From assembly GCF_013761175.1 (NCBI RefSeq), contig NZ_JACDUR010000006.1:804427-868426 (forward strand): a stretch of DNA of 64,000 nucleotides, in the 5' to 3' direction. A program made the translations under genes and the position numbers. This document shows positions 25,612 through 34,253 of the stretch, one piece after another; position 1 is the first letter of the stretch, and every line of letters begins with the position of its first letter. This DNA comes from Nonomuraea soli (GTDB lineage Bacteria; Actinomycetota; Actinomycetes; Streptosporangiales; Streptosporangiaceae). Under the pieces are notes generated by a model, which saw only the letters and a list, made by a program, of their open reading frames with translations, did not search any database and was not told where the DNA came from.

Positions 25612-26790
25612 GTGAACATAAAGCGGGCCCGTCTGGGCGTGTTCGGGTACTTCTTCCTCCTCGGTTTGATGGTCGGTTTCTGGGCCGCGGGCCTGCCGTC
25701 GCTCAACCAGCGGCTCCAGCTCGGCGAGGGCCGCCTGGGCGTGGTCCTGCTGCTGGTGTCGTTCGGCGCGCTGGGCTCGATGCTGATCGCCGGCCAGCTC
25801 GTCGACCGGTTGTCGAGCAGGCGCATGAGCCAGGTCGCCGCGCCCCTGTGCGCGCTGGCGCTGCTCGGGCCGGCGCTGGCGCCCGACTACGTCACGCTGA
25901 TGGTCTCCGCCGTCGTGCTGGGCCTGGGCATCGGCGTGGTCGAGGTGGCCATCAACACCCACTCGGTCGAGGTCGAGCACCAGTACGGCAGGCCGATCAT
26001 TTCGGCCTTCCACGGCACCTGGAGCCTGGGCGGCGCGGTCGGCGGCGCGATCACCTCGATCGCGCTGGGCCTGGGCGCCGACCCCCAGACGTTGCTGGTC
26101 TCCGCCGCCCTGGTGATCCCGCTGCTCTTCCTGACGCTGGTGGGCACGCTGCTCCCGCCCCCTGAGCCCGCCGCCGAGCAGGAGGGCGAGGGCAACGGCC
26201 GCAGGATCCCGTGGGGCCTGGTGCTGATCCTCGGCGTGGCCGCCTTCGCCGCGCACCTGTCGGAGGGCGCCGCCATGGACTGGACCGGCCTGCACAGCTC
26301 GAACATCCTCGGCGTGGACCCGGCCATCGCGCCGATCGCCTTCACGATCTTCTCGACCGCCATGACGGTCGTGCGCTTCGTCGGCGACCCGGTGCGCGCC
26401 AGGCTGGGCAACGTCACCACCGTCGGCCTGGCGGGGGCCATCGCCACCGGCGGATACGTGCTGGTGCTGCTGTCGCCGGTCTTCGGCGGGGTGGCGCTGG
26501 CCTGGATCGGCTGGGGCCTGACGGGCGTGGGTCTGGCGACGGTGATCCCGGTGCTGTTCAGTGCGGTCGGCGCCTCGGGCGGGTCGGTGGGCAAGGCCCT
26601 GGCGCTGCTGACCGCCTTCGGCTACACCGGCCTGCTGATGGGGCCGGCCGTGCTCGGCTTCGTGGCGGAGGCGACCTCGCTGCGGATCTCGCTCATCATC
26701 CCGGCCGTCTTCGCCGCCATCATCGCGCTCGCGGGAGTGCCCGCGCTGCGCCGCCTGCCCTCGGCCACGAAGGTGCCCGCCAAGGTGTGA
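25612..26790 (+). CDS. MFS transporter
   Basis: A 392-residue, 12-segment major facilitator. TM1 starts at LGVFGYFFLLGLMVGFW and motif A is in the loop GQLVDRLSSRRM. A charged central loop (PEPAAEQEGEGNGRRIPWG) separates the halves. Blocks such as GIGVVEVAINTHSVEVE and HGTWSLGGAVGG are those of sugar/FucP-like or YbjJ-type MFS proteins. The divergent ROK repressor suggests a sugar-related substrate. GTG 25612 gives a leaderless start; an upstream frame extension would overlap the ROK start. Confidence 0.85.
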   Translation: MNIKRARLGVFGYFFLLGLMVGFWAAGLPSLNQRLQLGEGRLGVVLLLVSFGALGSMLIAGQLVDRLSSRRMSQVAAPLCALALLGPALAPDYVTLMVSAVVLGLGIGVVEVAINTHSVEVEHQYGRPIISAFHGTWSLGGAVGGAITSIALGLGADPQTLLVSAALVIPLLFLTLVGTLLPPPEPAAEQEGEGNGRRIPWGLVLILGVAAFAAHLSEGAAMDWTGLHSSNILGVDPAIAPIAFTIFSTAMTVVRFVGDPVRARLGNVTTVGLAGAIATGGYVLVLLSPVFGGVALAWIGWGLTGVGLATVIPVLFSAVGASGGSVGKALALLTAFGYTGLLMGPAVLGFVAEATSLRISLIIPAVFAAIIALAGVPALRRLPSATKVPAKV

Positions 26791-26855
26791 ATCGTCGCGT
26801 TATGTAGCTGTGACTTGACCCCCAGGTTACCGACGGGTTTCATGGGGCCAGCACA

Positions 26856-26870
26856 GTAAACGTTTACAGT
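26856..26870. promoter_or_regulatory. LacI-type operator and -10 box of the deribosylation operon
   Basis: The perfect 12-bp palindrome GTAAACGTTTAC (26856-26867) has a central CG. It overlaps the candidate -10 TACAGT (26865-26870). GAAAGGGG (26877-26884) then serves as ribosome site for GTG 26891. The operator lies in front of the repressor gene itself, implying autoregulation of the whole operon. Confidence 0.75.
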
Positions 26871-26890
26871 ACGGCTGAAAGGGGCTCCCG

Positions 26891-27898
26891 GTGCCCGACG
26901 GACCCACGATCACCACGATCGCCGAGCACGCCGGGGTCTCGATCGCGTCGGTCTCGAGAGTCCTCAACGGCCTGCCCACCCGGCCCGAGACCGAGCGCAA
27001 GGTGATGCGGGCCGCCGACGAGCTCGGATACGTGCGCAACGCCGTCGCCCGCTCCCTCAAATCACGCCGCACCCACCAGATCGCCTTCGCCATGGCCGAC
27101 ATCGGCAACCCGGTCTACCTGGCCATGGTGCGCCAGATCCAGCCGGTCCTCAAGACAGCAGGCTACCGGCTGGTGCTCCACTCCACCGACGCCGTCGTCG
27201 CCGACGAGATCGACGTGCTGCGCAGCCTCGGCGAGCGCTACGTCGACGGGCTCATCATGAGCCCCATCCGCGTCACCGACGACCACCTGAAGATGATCGA
27301 GAACGCCCGCGCCCCCGTCGTCATCATCGGCCTGGTGCCCGACGGCACCGCCGTCGACAACGTGCGCGCCGACTCACGCGAGGGCGTGCGGCTGGCCGTC
27401 GGCCACCTGCACGAACGGGGCAGGCGGCGCATCGGCTTCCTCAACGGCCCGCTCGACACCGTGCCCGGCGCCGCCCGCGACGCCGCCTTCCGCGAGGCGC
27501 TGGAGGAATGCGGCCTGCCGTACGACCCGGCGCTGGTCGAGGTCGGCGACTTCTACCGGGAGGCCGGCGCGCAGGCCGCGCGGCGGCTGCTGGAGCGCGA
27601 CGGCGACGTCGACGCGCTGATGTGCGCCAACGACCTGATCGCGCTCGGCGCGCTCGATGTGCTGCGCCAGTACGGCAAGCGGGTGCCGCAGGACGTGGCG
27701 GTGGTCGGCATGGACGACACCGACCTGGCCGCCGCCTCCTGGCCGACGCTGACCAGCGTCTCGCTCGGCTCGGCCGAACGCGGCCGCGCCGCCGCCCAGC
27801 TACTGCTCGCCCGGCTCGAGGACGGCGGACGCGCACCCACCGTGGTGACCGTGCCTCCCCGGCTGATCGTGCGCGAGTCCACCTTGGAGACCTCATGA
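26891..27898 (+). CDS. LacI-family repressor, first gene of the ADP-ribosylglycohydrolase operon
   Basis: A 335-residue regulator. The helix-turn-helix reads TITTIAEHAGVSIASVSRVLNG with hinge helix VRNAVARSLKS, followed by the ligand-binding core (FAMADIGNPVYLAM, CANDLIALGALDVL, VVGMDDTDLAAASWP). Its stop overlaps the first permease ATG (ATGA), so repressor and transporter are translated together. The palindrome just upstream is its probable operator. The ligand should be the transported compound or a breakdown product such as ribose (inference). Confidence 0.92.
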   Translation: MPDGPTITTIAEHAGVSIASVSRVLNGLPTRPETERKVMRAADELGYVRNAVARSLKSRRTHQIAFAMADIGNPVYLAMVRQIQPVLKTAGYRLVLHSTDAVVADEIDVLRSLGERYVDGLIMSPIRVTDDHLKMIENARAPVVIIGLVPDGTAVDNVRADSREGVRLAVGHLHERGRRRIGFLNGPLDTVPGAARDAAFREALEECGLPYDPALVEVGDFYREAGAQAARRLLERDGDVDALMCANDLIALGALDVLRQYGKRVPQDVAVVGMDDTDLAAASWPTLTSVSLGSAERGRAAAQLLLARLEDGGRAPTVVTVPPRLIVRESTLETS

Positions 27899-28806
27899 CG
27901 GCAACGGCCACGCGGCCGGTCCGCACCGCCTCGCGCGGCCCCTCGCCGGCCTCGCGGCAGCGGCGCGAACTGCTCGTGCTGATGCTGCCCGCGCTCGTCC
28001 CCGTCGTGCTGTTCAGCGTCGGGCCGCTGCTGTACGGCATCGCGCTGGCCTTCACCGACGCCAGGGCCGGGCGCAACGTCGAGTACGGCTTCAACGGCCT
28101 CGACAACTTCACCCGCCTCATGGGCGACGGCGCCTTCTGGCAGGCGATGGTCACCGGCCTGATCTGGGCCGTCTCGGTGACCGTGCTGACGTTCCTGTTC
28201 GGCCTGGGCCTGGCCCTGCTGCTCAACGAGAACCTGCGTTTCCGCGGCTTCGCCAGGGTGCTGGCCGTGGTGCCGTGGGCGATGCCGCCGGTCGTCATCG
28301 GCCTGATGTGGCGCATGGTCTACCACGCCGACGCCGGCATCCTGAACGGCATCCTCGGCACCGACATCGACTGGCTGGCCGACTTCACCTTCGTGCTCCC
28401 GGCGATCATCCTCATGGGCGTGTGGAGCGGCATGCCGCAGACCACCGTGGTGCTGCTCGCGGGCCTGCAGAACGTGCCCGCCGAGCTCTACGAGGCCGGG
28501 AAGATCGACGGAGCGGGCAGCTGGCAGCGTTTCCGCAACATCACCCTGCCGCAGCTCAAGCCGGTCATCGTGGCCATCACCTCGCTCGACTTCGTCTGGA
28601 ACTTCAACCAGTTCAGCCTGATCTGGGTGCTCACGCAGGGTGGACCGGGCGGCCGGACGACACTGCCGATGGTCTTCGCCTACCAGGAGGCCTTCCGCTA
28701 CGGCCGGTTCGGCTCCGCGGCCGCCTTCGGAGTGGTGATCATGATCGTGGTGCTCGCCATCCTCGGGGTCTACCTGTGGCGGCAGATGAGGGAGGCCAAC
28801 GCGTGA
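27895..28806 (+). CDS. Sugar ABC transporter permease 1 (MalF-like, CUT1)
   Basis: A 303-residue permease with six transmembrane segments after a 30-residue charged N-terminus. The ATPase-contact EAA loop is EAGKIDGAGSWQRFRNITLPQLKP, typical of CUT1 sugar importers. WNFNQFSLIWVLTQGGP is the usual MalF-type segment. Overlaps the repressor gene by 4 nt and the second permease gene by 4 nt (GTGA). Partners are permease 2 and the lipoprotein below. No ATPase gene is present; actinobacteria often use one shared MsiK-type ATPase. Confidence 0.93.
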   Translation: MTATATRPVRTASRGPSPASRQRRELLVLMLPALVPVVLFSVGPLLYGIALAFTDARAGRNVEYGFNGLDNFTRLMGDGAFWQAMVTGLIWAVSVTVLTFLFGLGLALLLNENLRFRGFARVLAVVPWAMPPVVIGLMWRMVYHADAGILNGILGTDIDWLADFTFVLPAIILMGVWSGMPQTTVVLLAGLQNVPAELYEAGKIDGAGSWQRFRNITLPQLKPVIVAITSLDFVWNFNQFSLIWVLTQGGPGGRTTLPMVFAYQEAFRYGRFGSAAAFGVVIMIVVLAILGVYLWRQMREANA

Positions 28807-29621
28807 AGCGGCCCCTGCAGTACCTCGCGCTCGTCGTCTACGTGGTCTTCCTCGGCTTCCCGCTGGTGTGGCTGCTGTCGACCAGCCTCAAGACACCACG
28901 CGAGATGGCCTCCACCGACCCGTCGTGGATCCCGGCCGACCCCACCTTCGCCAACTTCATCGACGCCTTCGGCGAGCAGGACCTCATCGGCGCCGCCTTC
29001 CGCAGCCTGGTCGTGGCGCTGTTCAGCGCCCTGCTGACCGTGGCCCTGGCGTTGCCTGCCGCCTACGTGATGGCCAGACACCGGGGCCTGGCCAGCCGTG
29101 TGGCGACCGGATGGGTGCTGGTCAGCCAGGTCTTCCCGTTCATCCTGATCATCATTCCGCTCTTCATGGTGCTGCGGAACCTGGAGCTGACCAACACGCT
29201 GACCGGCCTGGTCCTCGTGCACGTCACCTTCACGCTGCCGTTCGCGCTGTGGATGCTGCAGGGCTACGTGCGTGCCGTACCCCGCGAACTGGAGGAGGCC
29301 GCGTCGGTCGACGGGGCGGGACGGGTGCGCTCCATCGTGAGCGTGGTCGCCCCGCTGCTGGCACCCGGCGTGGTCGCCACCCTGCTGTTCTCGTTCATCT
29401 CCTCATGGAACGAGTTCCTCTTCGCGCTCGTGGTCCTGCGCGACCCCGACGTGATGACCCTGCCCCTCACCCTGGCCCGCTTCACCGGGCCGGAGGGAGT
29501 GGCCAGGCTCGGCCCGCTCGCCGCCGCATCGCTGATGGCGACGATCCCCAGCCTGATCTTCTTCGCAATCATCCAACGGCGGCTGAAGTCCGGCCTCATG
29601 GCCGGAGCCGTCAAGGGCTAG
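28803..29621 (+). CDS. Sugar ABC transporter permease 2 (MalG-like, CUT1)
   Basis: A 272-residue permease with six transmembrane segments. The EAA loop reads EEAASVDGAGRVRSIVSVV, and SSWNEFLFALVVL plus the C-terminal RRLKSGLMAGAVKG are MalG-family features. The GTG start overlaps the stop of permease 1. It forms the heterodimeric membrane channel with permease 1. Next, a GGAGG ribosome site introduces the binding-protein gene 18 nt downstream. Confidence 0.93.
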   Translation: MKRPLQYLALVVYVVFLGFPLVWLLSTSLKTPREMASTDPSWIPADPTFANFIDAFGEQDLIGAAFRSLVVALFSALLTVALALPAAYVMARHRGLASRVATGWVLVSQVFPFILIIIPLFMVLRNLELTNTLTGLVLVHVTFTLPFALWMLQGYVRAVPRELEEAASVDGAGRVRSIVSVVAPLLAPGVVATLLFSFISSWNEFLFALVVLRDPDVMTLPLTLARFTGPEGVARLGPLAAASLMATIPSLIFFAIIQRRLKSGLMAGAVKG

Positions 29622-29638
29622 TTCGGAGGTCTCCCCAT

Positions 29639-30949
29639 ATGCGCATCACATCCGCTCTGGCGGCAGCGGCGGTCCTCGCCCTGTCGGCCGCATGCGGCAG
29701 CGGCGGCTCCACCGGAGCCACCGGCGGCGGCACCGCCTCCGAGGCGCCCGCAGAACCCGTCAAGCTGAACTTCCTCTCGCTGGCCTGGCAGAAGGAGTCC
29801 ATCGAGGCCAACAAGGCCCTGGTGGACGAGTGGAACAAGAACAACCCGACCATCCAGGTCACCTACGTCCAGGGCAGCTGGGACAACGTCAACGACCAGC
29901 TCGTCACCCAGTTCGAGGGCGGCGGCGCCCCCGACGTGATCCACAACGACTCCCCGGCGCTGTCGGGCTTCGCCACCCGCGGCTACCTGCTGGACCTGAA
30001 GGACAAGCTGCCGGCCGAGCTCAAGAGCGACATCCCGCAGCCCGCGTGGGACACCGTCACCTTCGGCGCCGAGGGCGGCGTGTACGGCGTGCCGTTCCTG
30101 CAGGAGTCGCAGGTCATCATCGCCAACAAGAAGCTGCTCGACGCGGCGAAGGTGCGCGTGCCCACCGCGGACAACCCGTGGACGTGGGACGAGTTCGCCG
30201 AGGTCAGCAAGAAGCTCACCAAGGACGGCGCCTTCGGCGTCGCCTGGCCGATGAAGTCGCCGGTCAACAAGACGCTGAACCTGGCGCTCAACTTCAACGG
30301 CACCTTCTTCCAGACCGGCGCCGACGGCAAGTCCACCGTCAAGGTCGGGCCCGAGGAGAAGGAGGTCCTGCAGCGGATCTACAACCAGATCCACGTCGAC
30401 AAGTCCGCCGACCCCAAGACGCTCGGTATGGGCACCGCCGACCCGCTGCCCGGCTTCTACAAGGGTGAGTACGCCATGCTCCCCGTCGGCGTCTACCTGC
30501 GCCAGCAGGTCGCCGAGCAGGCTCCGGAGGGCTTCGAGTGGGTGACGCTCCCGCCGCTCAAGGGCACCAGCTCCAACCAGGGCGCGGTCTCCCAGACCCT
30601 GTCGGTCTCGGCCGACAGCAAGAACCCCGACGAGGCGCTGAAGTTCATCTCCTTCTTCCTGAACGGGCCGAACCAGGCCAGGCTCGCCAAGGGTGACTGG
30701 CTGCTGCCCACCTCGCAGAAGGCCGCCACCGACCCGTCGATCACCGGCGCCGAGAACGGCTGGGACGTCGCCACCGCCTCGGTGAAGAACCTCGTCGTCG
30801 CGCCCTTCCTCAAGGTCAACGGCTACGACGAGTGGAAGTCCAAGGTCGCCACCCCGGTCCTGCAGGAGTACTACGCCGGCAAGATCTCCCTCGACGACGC
30901 GGCCAAGCGGCTCGTCGAGGAGGGGAACAAGGTCCTGGAGCGGTACTGA
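29639..30949 (+). CDS. Sugar ABC transporter substrate-binding lipoprotein
   Basis: A 436-residue cluster-B (CUT1) binding protein. A 19-residue signal ends in the lipobox LSAAC (Cys19), followed by a Gly/Ser/Thr linker. Mature features include VKLNFLSLAWQKESIEANKA, LVDEWNKNNP, FEGGGAPDVIHND and FYKGEYAMLPVGVYL. It captures the solute outside the membrane and delivers it to the two permeases. The genes that follow suggest a ribosylated solute rather than a plain oligosaccharide (inference). GGAGG lies 9 nt before the ATG. Confidence 0.93.
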   Translation: MRITSALAAAAVLALSAACGSGGSTGATGGGTASEAPAEPVKLNFLSLAWQKESIEANKALVDEWNKNNPTIQVTYVQGSWDNVNDQLVTQFEGGGAPDVIHNDSPALSGFATRGYLLDLKDKLPAELKSDIPQPAWDTVTFGAEGGVYGVPFLQESQVIIANKKLLDAAKVRVPTADNPWTWDEFAEVSKKLTKDGAFGVAWPMKSPVNKTLNLALNFNGTFFQTGADGKSTVKVGPEEKEVLQRIYNQIHVDKSADPKTLGMGTADPLPGFYKGEYAMLPVGVYLRQQVAEQAPEGFEWVTLPPLKGTSSNQGAVSQTLSVSADSKNPDEALKFISFFLNGPNQARLAKGDWLLPTSQKAATDPSITGAENGWDVATASVKNLVVAPFLKVNGYDEWKSKVATPVLQEYYAGKISLDDAAKRLVEEGNKVLERY

Positions 30950-30954
30950 TCTTG

Positions 30955-31923
30955 ATGGACTACCGGGACCGTGCCCGCGGGTGTCTCCTCGGCCTGGCCG
31001 CAGGAGACGCCCTCGGGGCACCCGCAGAGAACCTCACCCCCGCCGAGATCGTCGCCCGATGGGGGCGGCTCACCGAGATCTCGGGCGGGGGCACGGACGA
31101 CACCGAATACGCGATCTTCGCCGCCTCGCTGCTCGTCCGCCACGGCTTCGCCCTCACCCCGGCTGACGTCGCCGCCGCCTATCGGGAGCGGGTCCTGCCC
31201 CTCGTCGCGGGACCCATGAAGGGGGCCGGCTTCTCGGAGCTCGGCACCGTCACGGCCCTGCGGCGCGGCCTGGAGCCGCCGCTGACGGGCGCGTCGCACT
31301 TCCACGGCTGGTCCGACGGGCTGGCCATGCGGGCCGCGCCCTACGGAATCTTCGCCGCGGGCGACCCACTGGAGGCCGCGCGGCTGGTCGAGCAGGACGG
31401 CCTGGTCAGCCACGCGGGCGAGGGCATCACCGGCGGCAGGGCCGTGGCCGCCGCGGTGGCCGCCGCCATGACCGGCGCCCCGCCCTCCGAGGTGGTGGCG
31501 TCCGCGTTGTCGGCGATCCCGGCCGACTCGTGGACGGCCAGGAACGTGGAACGTGTGGTGGCCCTGACGGCCTCGCCGGAGGGGCCCGCGCTGGTCGAGG
31601 CCCTGCACGAGGCGGTCGTCGTGCCCCACTACCCGTGGACCGACCTCGCGCCCGAGGCGGTGGCGCTCGCCTTCGCCGCCTACCTGCACGGCGAGGGCGA
31701 CGTCGAACGGTCGGTGACCTTCGGCGTGAGCCTCGGCCGTGACGCCGACACCATCGGCGCCATCGCCGGCGCCCTGGCGGGAGCGGGACAGGGCGAATCG
31801 GGGGTCCCCGATCGCTGGGCGAGCAAGATCGGTAGCGTTGCGGGCAAGAGCCTGCCCGCCGTCGCGGGCAGGCACGTGCTGGACGTCGCGGACGAGTTGA
31901 TCGCGGCTCGGGGAGGACGGTAA
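30955..31923 (+). CDS. ADP-ribosylglycohydrolase-family protein 1 (metal site intact)
   Basis: A 322-residue all-alpha protein of the ADP-ribosyl hydrolase (DraG/ARH) fold. The start ARGCLLGLAAGDALGAPAE, the first metal motif GGGTDDTEYA and the C-terminal metal motif SLGRDADTIGAIAGALAGA are all canonical, so a binuclear Mg site and hydrolase activity are expected. Family members release ADP-ribose or ribose from N- or O-linked ribosides. It starts 5 nt after the binding-protein stop and is followed with no gap by paralogue 2 (TAA then GTG). Confidence 0.9.
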   Translation: MDYRDRARGCLLGLAAGDALGAPAENLTPAEIVARWGRLTEISGGGTDDTEYAIFAASLLVRHGFALTPADVAAAYRERVLPLVAGPMKGAGFSELGTVTALRRGLEPPLTGASHFHGWSDGLAMRAAPYGIFAAGDPLEAARLVEQDGLVSHAGEGITGGRAVAAAVAAAMTGAPPSEVVASALSAIPADSWTARNVERVVALTASPEGPALVEALHEAVVVPHYPWTDLAPEAVALAFAAYLHGEGDVERSVTFGVSLGRDADTIGAIAGALAGAGQGESGVPDRWASKIGSVAGKSLPAVAGRHVLDVADELIAARGGR

Positions 31924-33117
31924 GTGTCGGGGAACACGTCAGTGGGCGGCTCTGTGGGCGGCTCTGTGGGCGGCGCGCTGGGCGGCTCGTTGGGCGGCTC
32001 GGTGGGCGGCTCGGTGGGCCGCTCGGTGGGTGGTGCCGTGGGCCGATCGTCCGGCGGGGCTGCGGGCAGGGCCATGGGTGCCGCGCTCGGCCTCGCCGTC
32101 GGCGACGCCACGGGCTGGCCCGCGGCGCGGCACCGCTCGCACCTGCACGCCCCCTGGAGCAGGCGTCTGCACCGCGAGCTCGACACCTTCGCCGAGGAGC
32201 ACGGGGTGACGTCGCTGCCCGTGCCGTTCGCGCTCAACCAGCCGACCGAGCCCCTGGCGCTCGGGCCGTCGGACGACGCCGAGTGGCTCGCGTGGACGAT
32301 CCTCACCATCGACCAGCCCAGGGCGGAGGCGTTCAGGGGGCTGATCGGCGCGCCGATCAGGGCACGCATCTCGGTGACCACCGCCCTGGGCAACCTGGCC
32401 AGGGGCCTGGAACCGCCTGCCAGCGGCCACGACAACCCGCACTTCTTCGACGACGCCGCGGCCGTCAGGGCGGTCGCCTTCGGCATCGCGGGAAGAGCCC
32501 CAAGGCCGGGCACCGCGCACACCGCGTACGACGATCGCGGCACCCCTCGCGGCACTCCTCGCGGCACCGGTCGCGGTGTCACGAGGGACCCTGTGCGTGA
32601 CGCCGGGCGGGACGCCGAGGTGACCAACGCCGGTGACGGCGTGCTCGCCGCACGGGCGATGGCGGGTGCGGTGGCGGCCGTCGTCGAGACCGGCCGGATC
32701 GCCGACGCCCTGGACGCCGCCCTGGCCGAGCTCCCCGACGACACCGCGATCGGCCACAACGCCCGCCAGGCGCTGGCGATCGCGGCCAAGGCGGGCGACC
32801 CGTTCGCCGCCGTCCCCGCGCTCGACGCGGCGCTGCTCGACCACGTCTACAGCTACGGCGTCGCCGCCGCGCTCACCGTGCCGGTGGCGCTCGCGCTGGC
32901 CTCGGCCGGGCCGCTGGAACGTGCCGTGCCCGCGGCGGCCTGCCTGGCCTCGCTCGCCGACTCGGCGCCCGCGCTGACCGGCGCGCTCACCGGCGCCGTC
33001 GCGGGGTACCACGCGATACCGGAGGGCTGGGCGCGGGCCGCCCGCACCCTGACCGGCTGCTGCCTGCCCGACCTGGCAGGCAGGGATCTGATGGAACTTG
33101 TGGAAGGAATCGCATGA
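31924..33117 (+). CDS. ADP-ribosylglycohydrolase-family protein 2 (repeat-tailed, degenerate metal site)
   Basis: Up to 397 residues. From GTG 31924 the first 42 residues are mainly nine VGGS-like units encoded by a 12-bp tandem repeat. The family fold starts at RAMGAALGLAVGDATG; ATG 32074 is an alternative start. The TDDT motif has become SDDAEW, and the C-terminal DADT motif is replaced by LADSAPALTGALTGAVAG, so metal binding is doubtful. A short Arg-Gly-Thr-Pro repeat (near residues 200-220) interrupts the fold. It may be a modified hydrolase or a non-catalytic partner of its neighbours. It overlaps paralogue 3 by 4 nt. Confidence 0.82.
   Translation: MSGNTSVGGSVGGSVGGALGGSLGGSVGGSVGRSVGGAVGRSSGGAAGRAMGAALGLAVGDATGWPAARHRSHLHAPWSRRLHRELDTFAEEHGVTSLPVPFALNQPTEPLALGPSDDAEWLAWTILTIDQPRAEAFRGLIGAPIRARISVTTALGNLARGLEPPASGHDNPHFFDDAAAVRAVAFGIAGRAPRPGTAHTAYDDRGTPRGTPRGTGRGVTRDPVRDAGRDAEVTNAGDGVLAARAMAGAVAAVVETGRIADALDAALAELPDDTAIGHNARQALAIAAKAGDPFAAVPALDAALLDHVYSYGVAAALTVPVALALASAGPLERAVPAAACLASLADSAPALTGALTGAVAGYHAIPEGWARAARTLTGCCLPDLAGRDLMELVEGIA
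31942..32049 (+). repeat. 12-bp tandem repeat, nine units, in frame
   Basis: Units are variants of GTGGGCGGCTCG, each encoding Val/Leu-Gly-Gly-Ser/Ala. Adjacent units at 31942-31965 are identical; divergence increases rightward. The repeat length is a multiple of three, so copy number can change without breaking the frame of the hydrolase-family gene. Confidence 0.9.
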
Positions 33118-34253
33118 CGCCGCTGGAGAGCAAGGCCACGGGGTGCGTGGTGGGAGCGGCGGTGGGGGACGCGCTCGGCGGCGCCACGGAGGGGTGGACG
33201 CCCGAGCAGATCGTGAAGAGGTACGGCGGGGCGGTCGAGGGGGTCGTCCCGCCGTACAACGCCGACTGGCGCAACGCCCGGCCGATCGCGCCCTACCACA
33301 AGGGCGACGGCCACATCACCGACGACACCCTCATGACGCACGCGCTGATCAGGGTCTACGAGAAGGCCGGCGACCACCTCGACGCCTACGCGGCCGCCGA
33401 CCACCTGGTGCCCGAGCTGATGACCGAGAAGGTGTGGATCCCCGAGTTCGAGGCCGAGGCGCTGCCCCTGCAGCGGATCTTCCTGGCCGAGAAGTGGCTC
33501 GTCGCCCGCCTGCACTACGGGCACGTCGACCCGCGCGAGGCCGGGACGGGCAACATCGTCAACTGCGGCGCCGCGATGTACATGGCGCCGGTGGGCGTGG
33601 TCAACGCGGGCAACCCGCGCAAGGCCTACGACGAGGCGATCGACCTGGCGGGGGCGCACCAGTCCAGCTACGGCAGGGAGGCGGCCGGGGTGATGGCCGC
33701 GGCGGTGGCCGAGGCCATGCGGCCGGGCGCCACCGTCGACTCGGTCGTCGCCACCGCCGCCGGCCTGGCCAAGGACGGCACGAAGGCGGCCATCGAGGCG
33801 GTCTGCGCCCGCGCCCGCGACCTGGGTCACTGGAGCGAGTCGTTCGAGGCGCTGCGCGAGGCGATCAGGCCGTTCGACACCGTCGCCGACACCTATCGGG
33901 ACCAGGGTCTGGGCGCCCGGAGGCCGTCGCGGCTGCACAGCATCGAGGAGTTGCCGCTGGCGCTGGCGTTCCTGGTCATCGCCAAGGGCGACTTCAGGGA
34001 GACCGTGCTGGGCGGCGTCAACTACGGCCGGGACGCCGACTCCATCGCCTCGATGGGCGGAGCCGTCGCCGGAGCCCTCGGCGGGCTGGCGTGCGTTCCT
34101 CAGGAGTGGGTGGAGCAGGTCGGTACGGCCAGCCGTACGGACCTGGTCGCCCCGGGACTGGCGCTGGCCGGGGTCGCCCGCCGCGTCCACGCGCAGGACC
34201 TGCTGCGCCGCCGCGCCCACGAGGACGCCTTCGCCCGGCTGGCCGACGGATGA
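33114..34253 (+). CDS. ADP-ribosylglycohydrolase-family protein 3
   Basis: A 379-residue ARH-fold protein. ATGCVVGAAVGDALGGATEG, then DGHITDDTLMT and the C-terminal NYGRDADSIASMGGAVAGALGG retain both metal motifs (DADS in place of DADT), so it should be active. Its ATG overlaps paralogue 2 (ATGA), and its stop overlaps paralogue 4 (ATGA). It is only distantly similar to paralogue 1, which suggests a different step or substrate rather than recent duplication. A conserved block TGNIVNCGAAMYMAPVG marks the subgroup. Confidence 0.9.
   Translation: MTPLESKATGCVVGAAVGDALGGATEGWTPEQIVKRYGGAVEGVVPPYNADWRNARPIAPYHKGDGHITDDTLMTHALIRVYEKAGDHLDAYAAADHLVPELMTEKVWIPEFEAEALPLQRIFLAEKWLVARLHYGHVDPREAGTGNIVNCGAAMYMAPVGVVNAGNPRKAYDEAIDLAGAHQSSYGREAAGVMAAAVAEAMRPGATVDSVVATAAGLAKDGTKAAIEAVCARARDLGHWSESFEALREAIRPFDTVADTYRDQGLGARRPSRLHSIEELPLALAFLVIAKGDFRETVLGGVNYGRDADSIASMGGAVAGALGGLACVPQEWVEQVGTASRTDLVAPGLALAGVARRVHAQDLLRRRAHEDAFARLADG

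Noticed and set aside
31942..32049. Possible CRISPR or intergenic regulatory repeat
   Set aside because: The 12-bp units keep the reading frame and abut directly; this is a coding minisatellite.
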